Notes: generated from the sequence alone by a model not told the origin. DNA of 64,000 bases from Candidatus Poseidoniaceae archaeon (GCA_949372655.1 CASIAI010000002.1:231184-295183); one strand, 5' to 3'. Counted from the stretch's first letter, positions 7,301 to 16,672 are shown. A program made the numbers and translations.

Positions 7301-9817
7301 TCAGCCATGCTTTTGCCAATCGGTTCCAGTCCACCATAGTGTGCTTCCATCGCTCATCGATCTCCATGTGTACCCATTCTCATCAGTCCATTGGTTGACC
7401 ACTGTAGCTTCAACAGCAACTGGTTGAGGTATAACTTCAACAGTTTGTACCGGTTGAACTTGCTGGAATTGTTGTGTTTGTTGAACAGGCTGAGTTGCAT
7501 ATGATGAAGCATCTACTGGTTGTAATTGGTTTAATAATCCACCCTGCGCAAAATCCTTTGAGGAGTCTGTACTGGAATTACGGCTTCTCAAAAACAGTAC
7601 AGTTCCAGCGCCACCACCAAGTACTACAAGTATACCAATAATAATCCAGATTAGACTTCCTGAGTCATCCTCAGAGGAACTTTCAGCATCATCACCTGAG
7701 TCATCGACTTCATCCGAAGGAGGTAGGATTACTTTGTCGATGACATGGATTACTCCATTCGAGGTCAGTACATCTGCCATGGTGACTTTAGCATCACCAA
7801 TCATAACACTACCATTTACTATGGAAATCGTAACATTATCGCCATTGGCCATCGATACCATCATTCCATCAGTTATGTTTGAACTCATGACCGAGCCGAT
7901 GTATACATGATGAAGTAAAATATCTGCCAATACAGACTTATTTTCGGTTGTATTGAATGTTGTCAGGTCGATTCCTGCATCAATGAATGCTTGGTCGGTA
8001 GGAGCAAAGACCGTGAATGGTCCATCGCCTTGTAGAGTGGTTAGTAGTTCAGCTTGTATAACAGCAGCCACTAATGAATTATGACTACCAGTACATTGTG
8101 CAGTACGTGGGATATCGTTTGGTGTATCAGAAGGAGTTAGTACCTTGTCAATAACGTGTATGACTCCATTGCTTGTTGCGACGTCAGCCAGAGTGACGTT
8201 TGCATCATTTACCATTACTCCGTTACTGTTGACAGTGAAAGATAATTTCTTTCCGTTTACGGTATCTGCCGGCATACATTCGGTTACTGCTGAAGAAGGA
8301 ACTTCACCAGAAACTACGTGAGATAGCAAGATTTCTGTGAGCGCTACTTTTCCTTCAGGGGTGTCTAGAGTAGCCAAATCAATTCCTGCATCAATGAATG
8401 CTTGGTCGGTAGGAGCAAAGACCGTGAATGGTCCATCGCCTTGTAGAGTTTCCAAAAGTCCTGCTTGAATTACTGCAGCCACTAATGAATTGTGACTACC
8501 AGTACATTGTGCAGTTCGAGGAGTGTCATTTGGAGTTGCAGTTGGCAAGAGTACCTTGTCAATAACATGAATTACTCCATTGCTGGTATTCACATCAGCC
8601 AGTGTAACGTTAGCGTCGTTAACCATTACTCCGCCACTGACAGTGAATGATAGCGGGTTTCCGTTAACAGTATTTGCTGACATACATTCAGTGACTGCTG
8701 TTGAAGGAACTGCTCCTGAAACAACGTGATAAGTTAGGATGTCAGCTAAGTCTGATTGACTGACTGCTGCAAGGTCGATTCCTGCATCAATGAATGCTTG
8801 GTCGGTAGGAGCAAAGACCGTGAATGGTCCATCGCCTTGAAGAGTTTCCAAAAGACCTGCTTGAATTACTGCAGTAACTAGTGTATTGTGTGAACCGGTA
8901 CATTGTGCAGTACGTGGAATATCGTTTGGTGTATCAGAAGGGGTTAGAACTTTGTCTATAACATGGATTATTCCATTACTGCTGACAACATCCGCAATCG
9001 TAACATTTGCATCGTTAACCATTACTCCACTACCTACAGTAAACGATAATGGTTGACCATTTGCTGCATCTGCAGACATACAATCAGTAACTGCTGAAGA
9101 TGGTACTTCGGATGAGACAACATGATACAACAAGATGTTGGATAGTATGGCTTTTCCTTCAGCAGTGTTCAAGTCTGCTAAATTTATTCCAGCATTGGAA
9201 AATGCTTGGTCAGTTGGAGCAAAAACAGTGAATGGTCCTGTTCCTTGTAGTGTAGAGAGTAGATCCGCTTGAATTACCGCAGCCACAAGTGAATCATGAA
9301 TAGTGGTTGTCTGGGCTGTAGCAGGTATGTCAACTGGAGGAGTCAATACGCTATCAATCACATGAATTATTCCGTTGGATGCTTGTACATCTGCGCCGGT
9401 AACCGTTGCACCATCTAGAGTTACAACACCATTAGAAACTTCAAGTTTAATTTTATCTCCGTTTACCATGGTTGCAAGCATACCATCTGTAACCGCTGAA
9501 GAAGGAACTTCTCCAGATATAACATGGTAGAGTAAAATATCAGTCAATGCATCAATTTCAGGCTGAGTGTTAAAGTTCGCTGGGTCAATTCCAGCATTAG
9601 CGAATGCAGTATCAGTCGGGGCAAATACAGTGAACGGACCGGTTCCTTGTAAAGTTGTAACCAAATCCGCTTTTGTAAGCAGTTCTACTAAAGTGTCATG
9701 TACGCTTGTACCTTGAGCGTTTGTAGGTATGTCGTCATTGGGGCCAGCACTTACATTCAAAGGTAAACTGGAAACCAAAAGTATAGTCATCATCAAGCAA
9801 ACAAGGTTTTTTCTCAT
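7301..9817 (-). CDS. Surface protein with five fasciclin (FAS1) domains, TM anchor and WW-like tail
   Basis: Probable adhesion protein. Signal peptide at residues 1-24 (ending NVSAG), then five FAS1 domains at about 31-158, 165-292, 301-423, 433-562 and 570-698. Each has the FAS1 H1 motif GPFTVFAPTD..AF and the H2 motif NG(I/V)IHVID. An acidic linker (DDSGDDAESSSEDDSG) leads to a TM helix at 721-744, then a Gln-rich tail and a terminal module (ENGYTWRSMSDGSTLWWTG) with regularly spaced aromatics on the predicted cytoplasmic side. The domains are close tandem duplicates; 62-nt blocks in domains 3-5 are identical. Transcribed alone from a TATA box about 27 bases upstream of the ATG, so probably leaderless. 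Confidence 0.9.
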   Translation of the reverse strand: MRKNLVCLMMTILLVSSLPLNVSAGPNDDIPTNAQGTSVHDTLVELLTKADLVTTLQGTGPFTVFAPTDTAFANAGIDPANFNTQPEIDALTDILLYHVISGEVPSSAVTDGMLATMVNGDKIKLEVSNGVVTLDGATVTGADVQASNGIIHVIDSVLTPPVDIPATAQTTTIHDSLVAAVIQADLLSTLQGTGPFTVFAPTDQAFSNAGINLADLNTAEGKAILSNILLYHVVSSEVPSSAVTDCMSADAANGQPLSFTVGSGVMVNDANVTIADVVSSNGIIHVIDKVLTPSDTPNDIPRTAQCTGSHNTLVTAVIQAGLLETLQGDGPFTVFAPTDQAFIDAGIDLAAVSQSDLADILTYHVVSGAVPSTAVTECMSANTVNGNPLSFTVSGGVMVNDANVTLADVNTSNGVIHVIDKVLLPTATPNDTPRTAQCTGSHNSLVAAVIQAGLLETLQGDGPFTVFAPTDQAFIDAGIDLATLDTPEGKVALTEILLSHVVSGEVPSSAVTECMPADTVNGKKLSFTVNSNGVMVNDANVTLADVATSNGVIHVIDKVLTPSDTPNDIPRTAQCTGSHNSLVAAVIQAELLTTLQGDGPFTVFAPTDQAFIDAGIDLTTFNTTENKSVLADILLHHVYIGSVMSSNITDGMMVSMANGDNVTISIVNGSVMIGDAKVTMADVLTSNGVIHVIDKVILPPSDEVDDSGDDAESSSEDDSGSLIWIIIGILVVLGGGAGTVLFLRSRNSSTDSSKDFAQGGLLNQLQPVDASSYATQPVQQTQQFQQVQPVQTVEVIPQPVAVEATVVNQWTDENGYTWRSMSDGSTLWWTGTDWQKHG
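7970..8031. repeat. 62-nt identical block, copy 1 (FAS1 domain 5)
   Basis: Block starting ATTCCTGCATCAATG and ending CCATCGCCTTG is identical to the blocks at 8382 and 8778. It encodes the PFTVFAPTDQAFIDAGI segment on the minus strand. Identity at third codon positions indicates recent duplication or gene conversion. Confidence 0.85.
8382..8443. repeat. 62-nt identical block, copy 2 (FAS1 domain 4)
   Basis: Identical to 7970-8031 and 8778-8839. Spacing between copies is about 412 and 396 nt, one FAS1 domain each. Confidence 0.85.
8778..8839. repeat. 62-nt identical block, copy 3 (FAS1 domain 3)
   Basis: Third identical copy. The matching segments of domains 1 and 2 have diverged, so only domains 3-5 appear recently homogenised. 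Confidence 0.85.
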
Positions 9818-9839
9818 AACTAACTAAAAATTTGAACAG

Positions 9840-9848
9840 TTTATAATA
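9840..9848 (-). promoter_or_regulatory. TATA box of the fasciclin gene
   Basis: TATTATAAA on the minus strand, centred about 27 bases upstream of the ATG at 9817. This is the spacing expected for a leaderless archaeal transcript. Confidence 0.55.
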
Positions 9849-9945
9849 GGATGTTTATTTTCTGCATAGTTTAATTCAGATATGCAGAGTAAAGAATAGA
9901 ACTGGGTTTTATTAACAAATCACAAAAGGTAGGTTTGGCGAGCGA

Positions 9946-10326
9946 ATGACTTTCACTTCCGACTATGAACCATTTTTCCAGCCACCAGGATGGATTGTTG
10001 GCCCTGTATGGTTGGTATTATACACAACTCTCGCGATCAGTATCTCAGTTGTTTTAGAAAAAAGAGCGGAGTTGAAATATCCTACTATTATATTGGTCTT
10101 ATTTTTCGCCCAATTGGCATTGAATCTTTCTTGGGTAGGTGTATTCAATTCTGAAAAGTATCTGACCTCGTTAATGATGGTGATATTTATGGTGATTTTT
10201 ACAATTATTTACGCCTTTTTAACTTATGAGCATGCTCGGAAGGCATCTATGCTGGTTTGGCCATATATCGCTTGGATATCTCTTGTAGTACTCATCAATA
10301 CTGCTTATTATCTTGAAGCATCATGA
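9946..10326 (+). CDS. tspO: TspO/MBR family membrane protein, lacking the first helix
   Basis: Homologue of the tryptophan-rich sensory/translocator protein that binds porphyrins. FQPPGWIVGPVWLVLYTTLA at residues 11-30 matches the family hallmark (PP.W.FGPVW..LY). AQLALNLSWVGVF near 55-67 matches the helix 3 signature, and WPYIAWISLVVLINTAYY matches the last helix. At 126 residues it is about 30 shorter than typical TspO (around 160) because helix 1 before the PPGW loop is missing. The upstream frame meets a stop after about 12 codons without encoding a helix, so the shortening is real unless there is an upstream frameshift. Many TspO proteins in light-exposed microbes accompany rhodopsins or pigments; none is seen here. 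Confidence 0.8.
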   Translation: MTFTSDYEPFFQPPGWIVGPVWLVLYTTLAISISVVLEKRAELKYPTIILVLFFAQLALNLSWVGVFNSEKYLTSLMMVIFMVIFTIIYAFLTYEHARKASMLVWPYIAWISLVVLINTAYYLEAS

Positions 10327-10352
10327 CTTTAGAAAGAAAGAGTAATACAAAA

Positions 10353-12476
10353 TTAATTTCCAAATAATGGATTTTGGTCACTGTATTTCCCTGCTTCGAG
10401 AGAATATAATCGTAAGTGAACTAAATCACCTAGTGAATCGGTAATTGAAAATTCTAAAACCAAGAGGTCTCCATGAGAGATAGTTCCACTATTGTCTGAG
10501 TCTACATAGACCAATACTTCGTTTTCTACCCAGTAGCTTATTGAAGCAGAAAGGATATCAGGCTCACATGTTTTTTGTACAAATAGACCATTTTCATCCG
10601 TAAATCCTCCCGTGCAATTAGCAAAAGTGAGATTATAGTCGTTCAAATCTCCCTCAAGACCTGATACCAGTGAATGGAATTCATAAGCTAAGACTTCTTC
10701 TTCATATTCCTCCTCAACATCATCATATCGAGGGTCAGTTCCATCTCTCCAGTGAGTGAATGTAGCTGAATTGCTCCATTCGCCATTGCTATCATTGCCT
10801 TCTGAGCCAAACCCATTGGTACAGTAATGTGTTTCAAGGTCATCATAATATTCACAGTAATGCCACTCATTATCACCAGTGTCCTGAGGTGGGTCGCGAA
10901 TATCTTGACAGTCCCAGTATGTGTAGGTGTACCCATCTTCTTCCTCTATTTCCCAGTTACATGACCAATTAGTAGTTTCATATTCCACCCAGTAACCTGT
11001 GAATTCAGACTGTTGTTCCTCCGTCTCCTCAGACTGCTCAGCAGGAGTCCACATCATTTGATCTCCGTCACAATCAGCCTCACTAATGGATAAATTATAT
11101 CTATAGTAGGTATTTATCATTTCCAAACAACCACCGTTTGCGTTTGTATAACTAACAACTTCTGCATTCCGTACAAATTCTGATTTGTCCATGTAACCAT
11201 CCATGTTCAAGTCGATAGAATCTACACTTGCCTGGTAGATGGCTAATGTTGAATTATCCATCTCGTTCTCTTGACATTCTGTAATTGTGAATCCAGTCAG
11301 AGTGCAAGAATAATATGCTAATTCCAATACTGACACTTTATTATCACCATCAATGTCATACATTGAAATTGAAAGTATTCCCATTTGCTCGGATAAATCA
11401 AGGTTAATTCGTTCTAACATAAACGGTATAGCCTCTTGTGTAACTCCCATATCCACAATAGTATCTCCACCACTGATTAATTGAAATGTGACAAAATTTC
11501 TGTTATCATCGATGTCAGACATGGTGAAACCTGTAATCGTAAAATCTGAATCAGCATAAATTTCTAATTCACCATAGGGTGAACCAGCATAACTTATGAT
11601 TCCAGGGAACATCATTCCCGAATCTGTTTCTTTGAAACCAGTAATTTCTACGCTTAGTGGATTGTAATATTCTGTATATTCATCAATCACTGGGTCATCC
11701 ATTCCAAGTTCTTCTCGAAGAGTTAAGTATTCAGTTTGTCTATCTTCTAGTGAGACATTCATCACACGGTCATAATGAACTTGACTTCCATTCAATTGGA
11801 ATGCTTGGTCTGCCCAATATGTATCAGGTGGACTTACACACATTCCTGCACCATCATTATCTTCGTCTAGTAATGTTGCTCCAGGTTCGCTACATGTCAA
11901 ACAATCAGCCTCATTAATATCATCACATTCTCCACATGTCGAATGACAACTATCGATTGATATATCATCATTAGGTTCGTCTTCAAAGCCTAATATTGAA
12001 TCCATTATCTCATGATGGGAATTAGTATTATTCATGCGGATTTGTGTTGACTCACCGTTTGAGATATGAGATATTTGAAGTTGAGTTCCTTCAGAAATGA
12101 TGTCCCATATTTGACTATCATTACCATAATTATCTTCAATTGTCAGTTTAAATCCATTAGGTCCAATTATTGTAGTTTCCAGGTAAGTCCAGACTTCTCC
12201 TTCAACAGATAGTTCTGATATAGACATAGTATATCCTACTGGAGTCGTAAGGTTTTGGTCAGGTCCATTTTCCATTAGGTCAACGAATTCTACAATCGCA
12301 TTCTTCAGAGTATCTTTAGTCGTACACATATCTTCATCGGTTTCACTCATGTTGACAATTTCTTTCAGGTCAGGGTCATTATCACACCATGGTACTTCGA
12401 TATTATCATCTACTGAGCGCATGCATCCAGCAAGGCACATCATTAAAACAACTGCAATAGTCCATTTTTTGTCCAT
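10353..12476 (-). CDS. Large lipoprotein with EF-hand-like calcium sites
   Basis: Extracytoplasmic protein of unknown role. The ATG at 12476 starts a signal peptide with a lipobox (MDKKWTIAVVLMMCLAGC), so Cys18 is the probable lipid-modified residue. An upstream in-frame start at 12533 would put 19 unrelated residues before it and collide with the divergent gene. The domain is acidic. Calcium-binding EF-hand-like loops are visible: DIDGDNKVSVLEL, DLNMDGYMDKSEF and DSDNSGTISHGDL. A cysteine-rich patch (CHSTCGECDD, then CLTC) sits near residue 200 and a Trp/Cys-rich region follows near 540-600. Divergent from the double-cyclophilin lipoprotein, with only 72 bases between starts. Confidence 0.7.
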   Translation of the reverse strand: MDKKWTIAVVLMMCLAGCMRSVDDNIEVPWCDNDPDLKEIVNMSETDEDMCTTKDTLKNAIVEFVDLMENGPDQNLTTPVGYTMSISELSVEGEVWTYLETTIIGPNGFKLTIEDNYGNDSQIWDIISEGTQLQISHISNGESTQIRMNNTNSHHEIMDSILGFEDEPNDDISIDSCHSTCGECDDINEADCLTCSEPGATLLDEDNDGAGMCVSPPDTYWADQAFQLNGSQVHYDRVMNVSLEDRQTEYLTLREELGMDDPVIDEYTEYYNPLSVEITGFKETDSGMMFPGIISYAGSPYGELEIYADSDFTITGFTMSDIDDNRNFVTFQLISGGDTIVDMGVTQEAIPFMLERINLDLSEQMGILSISMYDIDGDNKVSVLELAYYSCTLTGFTITECQENEMDNSTLAIYQASVDSIDLNMDGYMDKSEFVRNAEVVSYTNANGGCLEMINTYYRYNLSISEADCDGDQMMWTPAEQSEETEEQQSEFTGYWVEYETTNWSCNWEIEEEDGYTYTYWDCQDIRDPPQDTGDNEWHYCEYYDDLETHYCTNGFGSEGNDSNGEWSNSATFTHWRDGTDPRYDDVEEEYEEEVLAYEFHSLVSGLEGDLNDYNLTFANCTGGFTDENGLFVQKTCEPDILSASISYWVENEVLVYVDSDNSGTISHGDLLVLEFSITDSLGDLVHLRLYSLEAGKYSDQNPLFGN

Positions 12477-12548
12477 GTGCTTTGGAAAAGAACCAGGTAT
12501 ATGATTTAATTGATAAACAAACAGTACTTGCATAGGTATGGTGAGGAT

Positions 12549-13877
12549 ATGCAGAAACAGGTACTTTTAATCATATTAATTTTAATAGCCCCAGGATGTA
12601 TTTCTGATGATGATTTATCACCTGTGATTAATTTAGGGGATAATCCATACATCTCAGAACTCGAATCTAGCAATGTCACATTCAATATTTCAATTGGTTC
12701 AGACCTCGAAAGTGCAACCGATAATTTTTCTCTCACTATAAATTTGAATCATATCGATGCTCCTGCACATGCTGATAACCTTAGAGAACACGTACTTGCA
12801 GGTAATTATGATATGAGTTATTTCCATAGAGTTATTGATGACTTCATGGTTCAAGGAGGAGACTTTGACAAGAATGATGGTTCAGGTGGTTATGCTGCCA
12901 AATGGTTTGGAGTTTGTAATGGTGTTAGAAATATCAGTATCGAAGATTGTCCAAATCAAGCCGACTGGAACGTTCCTGATGAGGCTAATAATGGATTAAC
13001 ACATTTACCATGTACAATTTCTATGGCTAAGACCTCTATGCCTGACTCGGGTGGTTCTCAATTTTTCTTGATGCCTGGTGATATCACTCAACATTCATGG
13101 CTGGATGGAGTTCACACCGTTTTTGGAGTGATTACTCATGGTTGTGAGCATGTAACCAAGATTTCCGAAGTATCAACAGGTACCTATGATCGTCCAAATA
13201 CTCCTGTAATCATACGTAATGCTACATTAGGAGTATTCAACCATACTCCAGTCGATGTTGAACAACCTGTTGACGAGATTGAAGAAGAGCAAATTGTATA
13301 CAATTATAGTAATGTCACATTCGAAATATACCATGGAGATAGCCTTGAGAACTCAACAGCCAATTATTCTATTACTATCAAATTGAATCATACCGCTGCC
13401 CCATTACATGTCGATAATTTTCGTAAACACGTGATCGCTGGAAATTACAACATGGTAGAACTACACAGGGTTATGGATGATTTCATGATCCAAGGCGGCG
13501 ACTTTGAGAATAATAATGGTTCTGGTGGATATGCTGCTGATTGGTATGGTGTTTGTAATGGCAATAGAAGTATTGAACAAAGTAATTGTACATCACAACA
13601 AGATTGGAATGTACCTGATGAAGCAGATAACGGATTACAACATTTTGCGTGTATGGTCTCAATGGCCAAGACCAGCCAACCAGATTCAGCAGGGTCTCAG
13701 TTTTTCCTTATTCCTGATGATATCACTCATCTTTATTGGTTAGATGACGTACACACAGTATTTGGAGAAATTACCAGTGGCTGTGAACATGTTACCGAAA
13801 TCTCCCAAGTTGAAACCGGTGAGAATGATAGACCAGTAGTTTCGGTGGTAATACATAACGCAACTGCTAATGATTAA
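12549..13877 (+). CDS. Lipoprotein with two cyclophilin-type peptidyl-prolyl isomerase domains
   Basis: Predicted extracytoplasmic protein-folding enzyme. The ATG at 12549 is preceded by GGTGAGG and starts a short signal peptide with lipobox LIAPGC. Two cyclophilin domains follow, roughly residues 35-230 and 250-440. Each keeps the active-site pattern: FHRVIDDFMVQGGD and LHRVMDDFMIQGGD (the catalytic Arg is in HRV), then SMAKTS.PDS.GSQFF and HTVFG. The copies are closely similar, so they arose by internal duplication. Both contain an unusual Cys-bearing insertion (WFGVCNG / WYGVCNG) and a Cys before SMA, suggesting disulfides outside the cell. An upstream start at 12510 would add 13 residues with no signal function. 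Confidence 0.88.
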   Translation: MQKQVLLIILILIAPGCISDDDLSPVINLGDNPYISELESSNVTFNISIGSDLESATDNFSLTINLNHIDAPAHADNLREHVLAGNYDMSYFHRVIDDFMVQGGDFDKNDGSGGYAAKWFGVCNGVRNISIEDCPNQADWNVPDEANNGLTHLPCTISMAKTSMPDSGGSQFFLMPGDITQHSWLDGVHTVFGVITHGCEHVTKISEVSTGTYDRPNTPVIIRNATLGVFNHTPVDVEQPVDEIEEEQIVYNYSNVTFEIYHGDSLENSTANYSITIKLNHTAAPLHVDNFRKHVIAGNYNMVELHRVMDDFMIQGGDFENNNGSGGYAADWYGVCNGNRSIEQSNCTSQQDWNVPDEADNGLQHFACMVSMAKTSQPDSAGSQFFLIPDDITHLYWLDDVHTVFGEITSGCEHVTEISQVETGENDRPVVSVVIHNATAND

Positions 13878-13909
13878 TTATTCAATGTCAACTTCTATTG
13901 GTGAATCAC

Positions 13910-14170
13910 ATGAGTCGCATTCAAAAATTGATTGCAAACCCATTTTTCCGTTCTTTTATGCTATTTTCTGCCTTTAGAGCAGTTTATGGTACCGGCATAT
14001 TAGTAGTAACATGGTTTTTAGCAACGAGTGAAGAAACACCATTTTGGGTTTCGATAGTATTCTTGATGTGTTCGATGGTATTCTCAAGAATCCTGTTTAA
14101 GTTCATTAAAAGAAAGTGGGGTAAAGAAGAACCCATTGCCTCTTCTTCATTAGATGGGATTACAAATTGA
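13910..14170 (+). CDS. Small membrane protein, two TM helices
   Basis: Not recognised. 86 residues from the ATG at 13910, which has GGTGA six bases upstream; upstream TTG/GTG codons at 13898 and 13901 would add four residues. Two hydrophobic helices: SFMLFSAFRAVYGTGILVV-TWFL and FWVSIVFLMCSMVFSRILF, followed by a basic stretch (KFIKRKWGKEE) that should face the cytoplasm. Follows the cyclophilin gene by 32 bases on the same strand and may be co-transcribed. Its last 11 bases overlap the 3' end of the convergent epimerase gene. Confidence 0.55.
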   Translation: MSRIQKLIANPFFRSFMLFSAFRAVYGTGILVVTWFLATSEETPFWVSIVFLMCSMVFSRILFKFIKRKWGKEEPIASSSLDGITN

Positions 14171-15188
14171 AACCTTCAACCGAATCTCTAATACAAGATT
14201 CAAGACTTTCCCACTGGATTCCCAGAACCTTTGTTGCTTTATCTGAAGATAGGTTGGAATCACCTTTGAATAGACCCTTAGCACGCTTTCTTGTCATCAT
14301 TCTCTTACCACTTTTCATGCCGCTAATCCAATCGAATAGTACTGCAAGAAACATTAGAGACCTAGGTATTGCAATCTTTGTGGCTTTGCTATTAGGGTAT
14401 AATTTCCTTGTAGTCTTACAAACATCAGCAAAAGTGAGATTCTTATGTGGTGCTACAATAAATCTGCCTTCAGCTTCGTCTACTTCAAACGCTCTTCGAT
14501 GAGCCTTTGCCACATCTTTTACATGGACAATTGGTATTGGTATTTTTGGAGCCATTGGGATTTTTCCTGACATAAGATTAGGGAAAAATTCGACACTAGG
14601 TGTAGGATATACAAAACTGCCACCTAGTACGGCACCAGGATTGATTACTCGTAAGTCTAAATCCAAGGATTCTGCTAATTCCCAAGCCCTCTTTTCTGAG
14701 TCGGTTTTGGCAACCGTGTAAGGCGAATCTCTTTCGGTTTGCCAGTCAGCTTCCGTTTTCTCTCGACCTTTTGGAGTATTTCCTACAGCAGCGATACTCG
14801 ATGTGTAAATTACTCGCTTTATTCCCGCATTTTTAGCAGCATTAAGAATATGTACAGTTCCTTTGATGGCAGTATCAATTATCAGTTGTCCATCATCGGT
14901 ATTGGAATAAATTGTCGCTGTGTGAAATAATGAATCACATCCAGACATCATTTCTCTCCAACCATCTGCATCAAGAATATCGCCCTCTACTAATTCTAGT
15001 CTATCTTGACAATTTAGGTCGATAGCATGTTGTCGTACATGGTCGACTTTTTTTGGGTCATCAAGAGAACGAACAGAACCCTTGACACAATATCCATTCT
15101 GTAATAGATCACGAACAATATTGTTACCGATGTGACCATTCACTCCGGTCACGAAGATCTTCTTGACCTCACTATCAGTTTTCGCCAT
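14160..15188 (-). CDS. NAD(P)-dependent epimerase/dehydratase, dihydroflavonol-reductase-like
   Basis: Extended short-chain dehydrogenase. The Rossmann glycine motif VTGVNGHIGNNIVRDLL lies at residues 13-29. DILDADGWREMMSGCDSLFHTA gives the acidic and hydrophobic strands. The catalytic YTVAK motif (S...Y...K) follows SPYTVAKTDSEKRA, and RVINPGAVLGG is the usual substrate-loop strand. Length of 342 fits the DFR/3-beta-HSD-like subgroup that reduces a keto group or epimerises sugars and isoprenoid-derived compounds. The substrate cannot be assigned. Close upstream of nothing on its strand; the GH1 gene lies 45 bases further upstream and could share its transcript. Confidence 0.82.
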   Translation of the reverse strand: MAKTDSEVKKIFVTGVNGHIGNNIVRDLLQNGYCVKGSVRSLDDPKKVDHVRQHAIDLNCQDRLELVEGDILDADGWREMMSGCDSLFHTATIYSNTDDGQLIIDTAIKGTVHILNAAKNAGIKRVIYTSSIAAVGNTPKGREKTEADWQTERDSPYTVAKTDSEKRAWELAESLDLDLRVINPGAVLGGSFVYPTPSVEFFPNLMSGKIPMAPKIPIPIVHVKDVAKAHRRAFEVDEAEGRFIVAPHKNLTFADVCKTTRKLYPNSKATKIAIPRSLMFLAVLFDWISGMKSGKRMMTRKRAKGLFKGDSNLSSDKATKVLGIQWESLESCIRDSVEGFNL

Positions 15189-15233
15189 GAGACATCCAAA
15201 TGCTCTTCATTCTTAACTCCCAACATTTAGTAA

Positions 15234-16565
15234 TCAACGGTTAGATTGAATGATTTTTTGATAATCTATTCCACTTTGCTTTAGTGTTCTTTCTTGAGTT
15301 TTATAATCGACATGGTACAGACCAAATCTAAGTTTATATCCTTCCGCCCATTCAAAGTTATCCATCAATGACCAGTGATAATATGAACGAATATCATGAC
15401 CTTGCTCAATTAACTTAGATATTTTCCATATGTGTCGTTTGAGGTGTATTGGACGTAACTTATCATCTGAGTCAGCAACCCCATTTTCTGTTATTTCAAT
15501 TGGAACATTTAGTTTAGAAACTAATTTTACAGCACGCTCTAACCCTTCTGCATACATAGTATATCCAAAATCGGTCATTACCTCATGGTCACGTTTTGGT
15601 AAGTCTATCTCAGTTGTTTGAGGTAGGAACGGACTAGTCAATACATGTGTGTAGTAATTCAAACCAATAAAATCGAATGAATTTTTCGCATTATCAATTT
15701 TCGAGCCAAACATTCTCCCTTTCTTTAATCCTGAAATTATGGCCCCATTCCAAATATAGTTTAGAATTAGAGTTGTGACCCAATGTAGCATATTCCAGCG
15801 TCTTAGAGGGTCGAATAAGGTGACATTCTTGGCTAAACCGATTCTAACATCAGGATTGATTTTCTTCAGAGTCTGATAGGCTGATACATGAGCGAAAATC
15901 ATATTCTTCATAACTCGAACAGTTTTGAAAACAGAACTTTCACCCGGTGGGAACATTTTCATGTGATATCCCATAATAGAGAATACTTCAGGTTCATTAA
16001 CCGTACACCAATCACTGACTTTTTTATTTAGTAACTCGAATATTCGCTGACAATAATCGACCCATAATTGAATATTTTCTCGCTTGTAAAAACCACCTAT
16101 TTCTTCGAACCATATGGGATGGGAGAAATGGTGTAAGGTTATCATCGGTTTGATATTACGGCTCAGTAAATCATCGACCATTTCGCAATATTGGTCCACT
16201 GCAATTTGATTCCACTCTCCTTTCTTAGGTTCGATACGACTCCATTCAATCGATAACCGATATGAATCTACACCCAATTTTTCAATTAGTTCAAAATCAT
16301 TTTTCCATCTAACCCAATGTTTGCATGCATCAGCGCTTTTTTCGAGTTTCTTCCTTTGTTCAAAATCAGTCCAATTATTGGTATTATTCCCTTCGATTTG
16401 GTGGGATGCGGTTGCAACACCCCAACTGAAACTATCTGGGAAAGATAACTTTGTACAGTCAACTTCGTCCCAATTTAGATACTTTTCAGGGAATCGTAAT
16501 GCGAGAAAAAGTATGATTGAAAAGTAAATGGCTAAACCAGTAAGTAGGTATATCCACCAATCCAT
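15234..16565 (-). CDS. Membrane-tethered family 1 glycoside hydrolase (beta-glycosidase)
   Basis: GH1 (beta/alpha)8 glycosidase that hydrolyses beta-linked sugars with retention. An N-terminal TM helix (residues 4-23) precedes the catalytic domain, which starts at FPDSFSWGVATASHQIEG. The acid/base glutamate is E191 in TVNEP and the nucleophile is E360 in ITENG. SYRLSIEWSRIEP and YHWSLMDNFEWAEGY, the sugar-binding C-terminal motif, are also intact. The tether is unusual, because most GH1 enzymes are soluble; here the catalytic domain probably sits on one membrane face. No polysaccharide utilisation genes surround it; the epimerase gene follows downstream. Confidence 0.92.
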   Translation of the reverse strand: MDWWIYLLTGLAIYFSIILFLALRFPEKYLNWDEVDCTKLSFPDSFSWGVATASHQIEGNNTNNWTDFEQRKKLEKSADACKHWVRWKNDFELIEKLGVDSYRLSIEWSRIEPKKGEWNQIAVDQYCEMVDDLLSRNIKPMITLHHFSHPIWFEEIGGFYKRENIQLWVDYCQRIFELLNKKVSDWCTVNEPEVFSIMGYHMKMFPPGESSVFKTVRVMKNMIFAHVSAYQTLKKINPDVRIGLAKNVTLFDPLRRWNMLHWVTTLILNYIWNGAIISGLKKGRMFGSKIDNAKNSFDFIGLNYYTHVLTSPFLPQTTEIDLPKRDHEVMTDFGYTMYAEGLERAVKLVSKLNVPIEITENGVADSDDKLRPIHLKRHIWKISKLIEQGHDIRSYYHWSLMDNFEWAEGYKLRFGLYHVDYKTQERTLKQSGIDYQKIIQSNR

Positions 16566-16672
16566 GGTTTGCGATATCGCAGTTGATGATATTTCTTACG
16601 GTGGAATCAAAATATTCAATTTAAGCTTTTATCGGCGAATGATTCAAATCTATTTATGTTCACCTAAGACTC

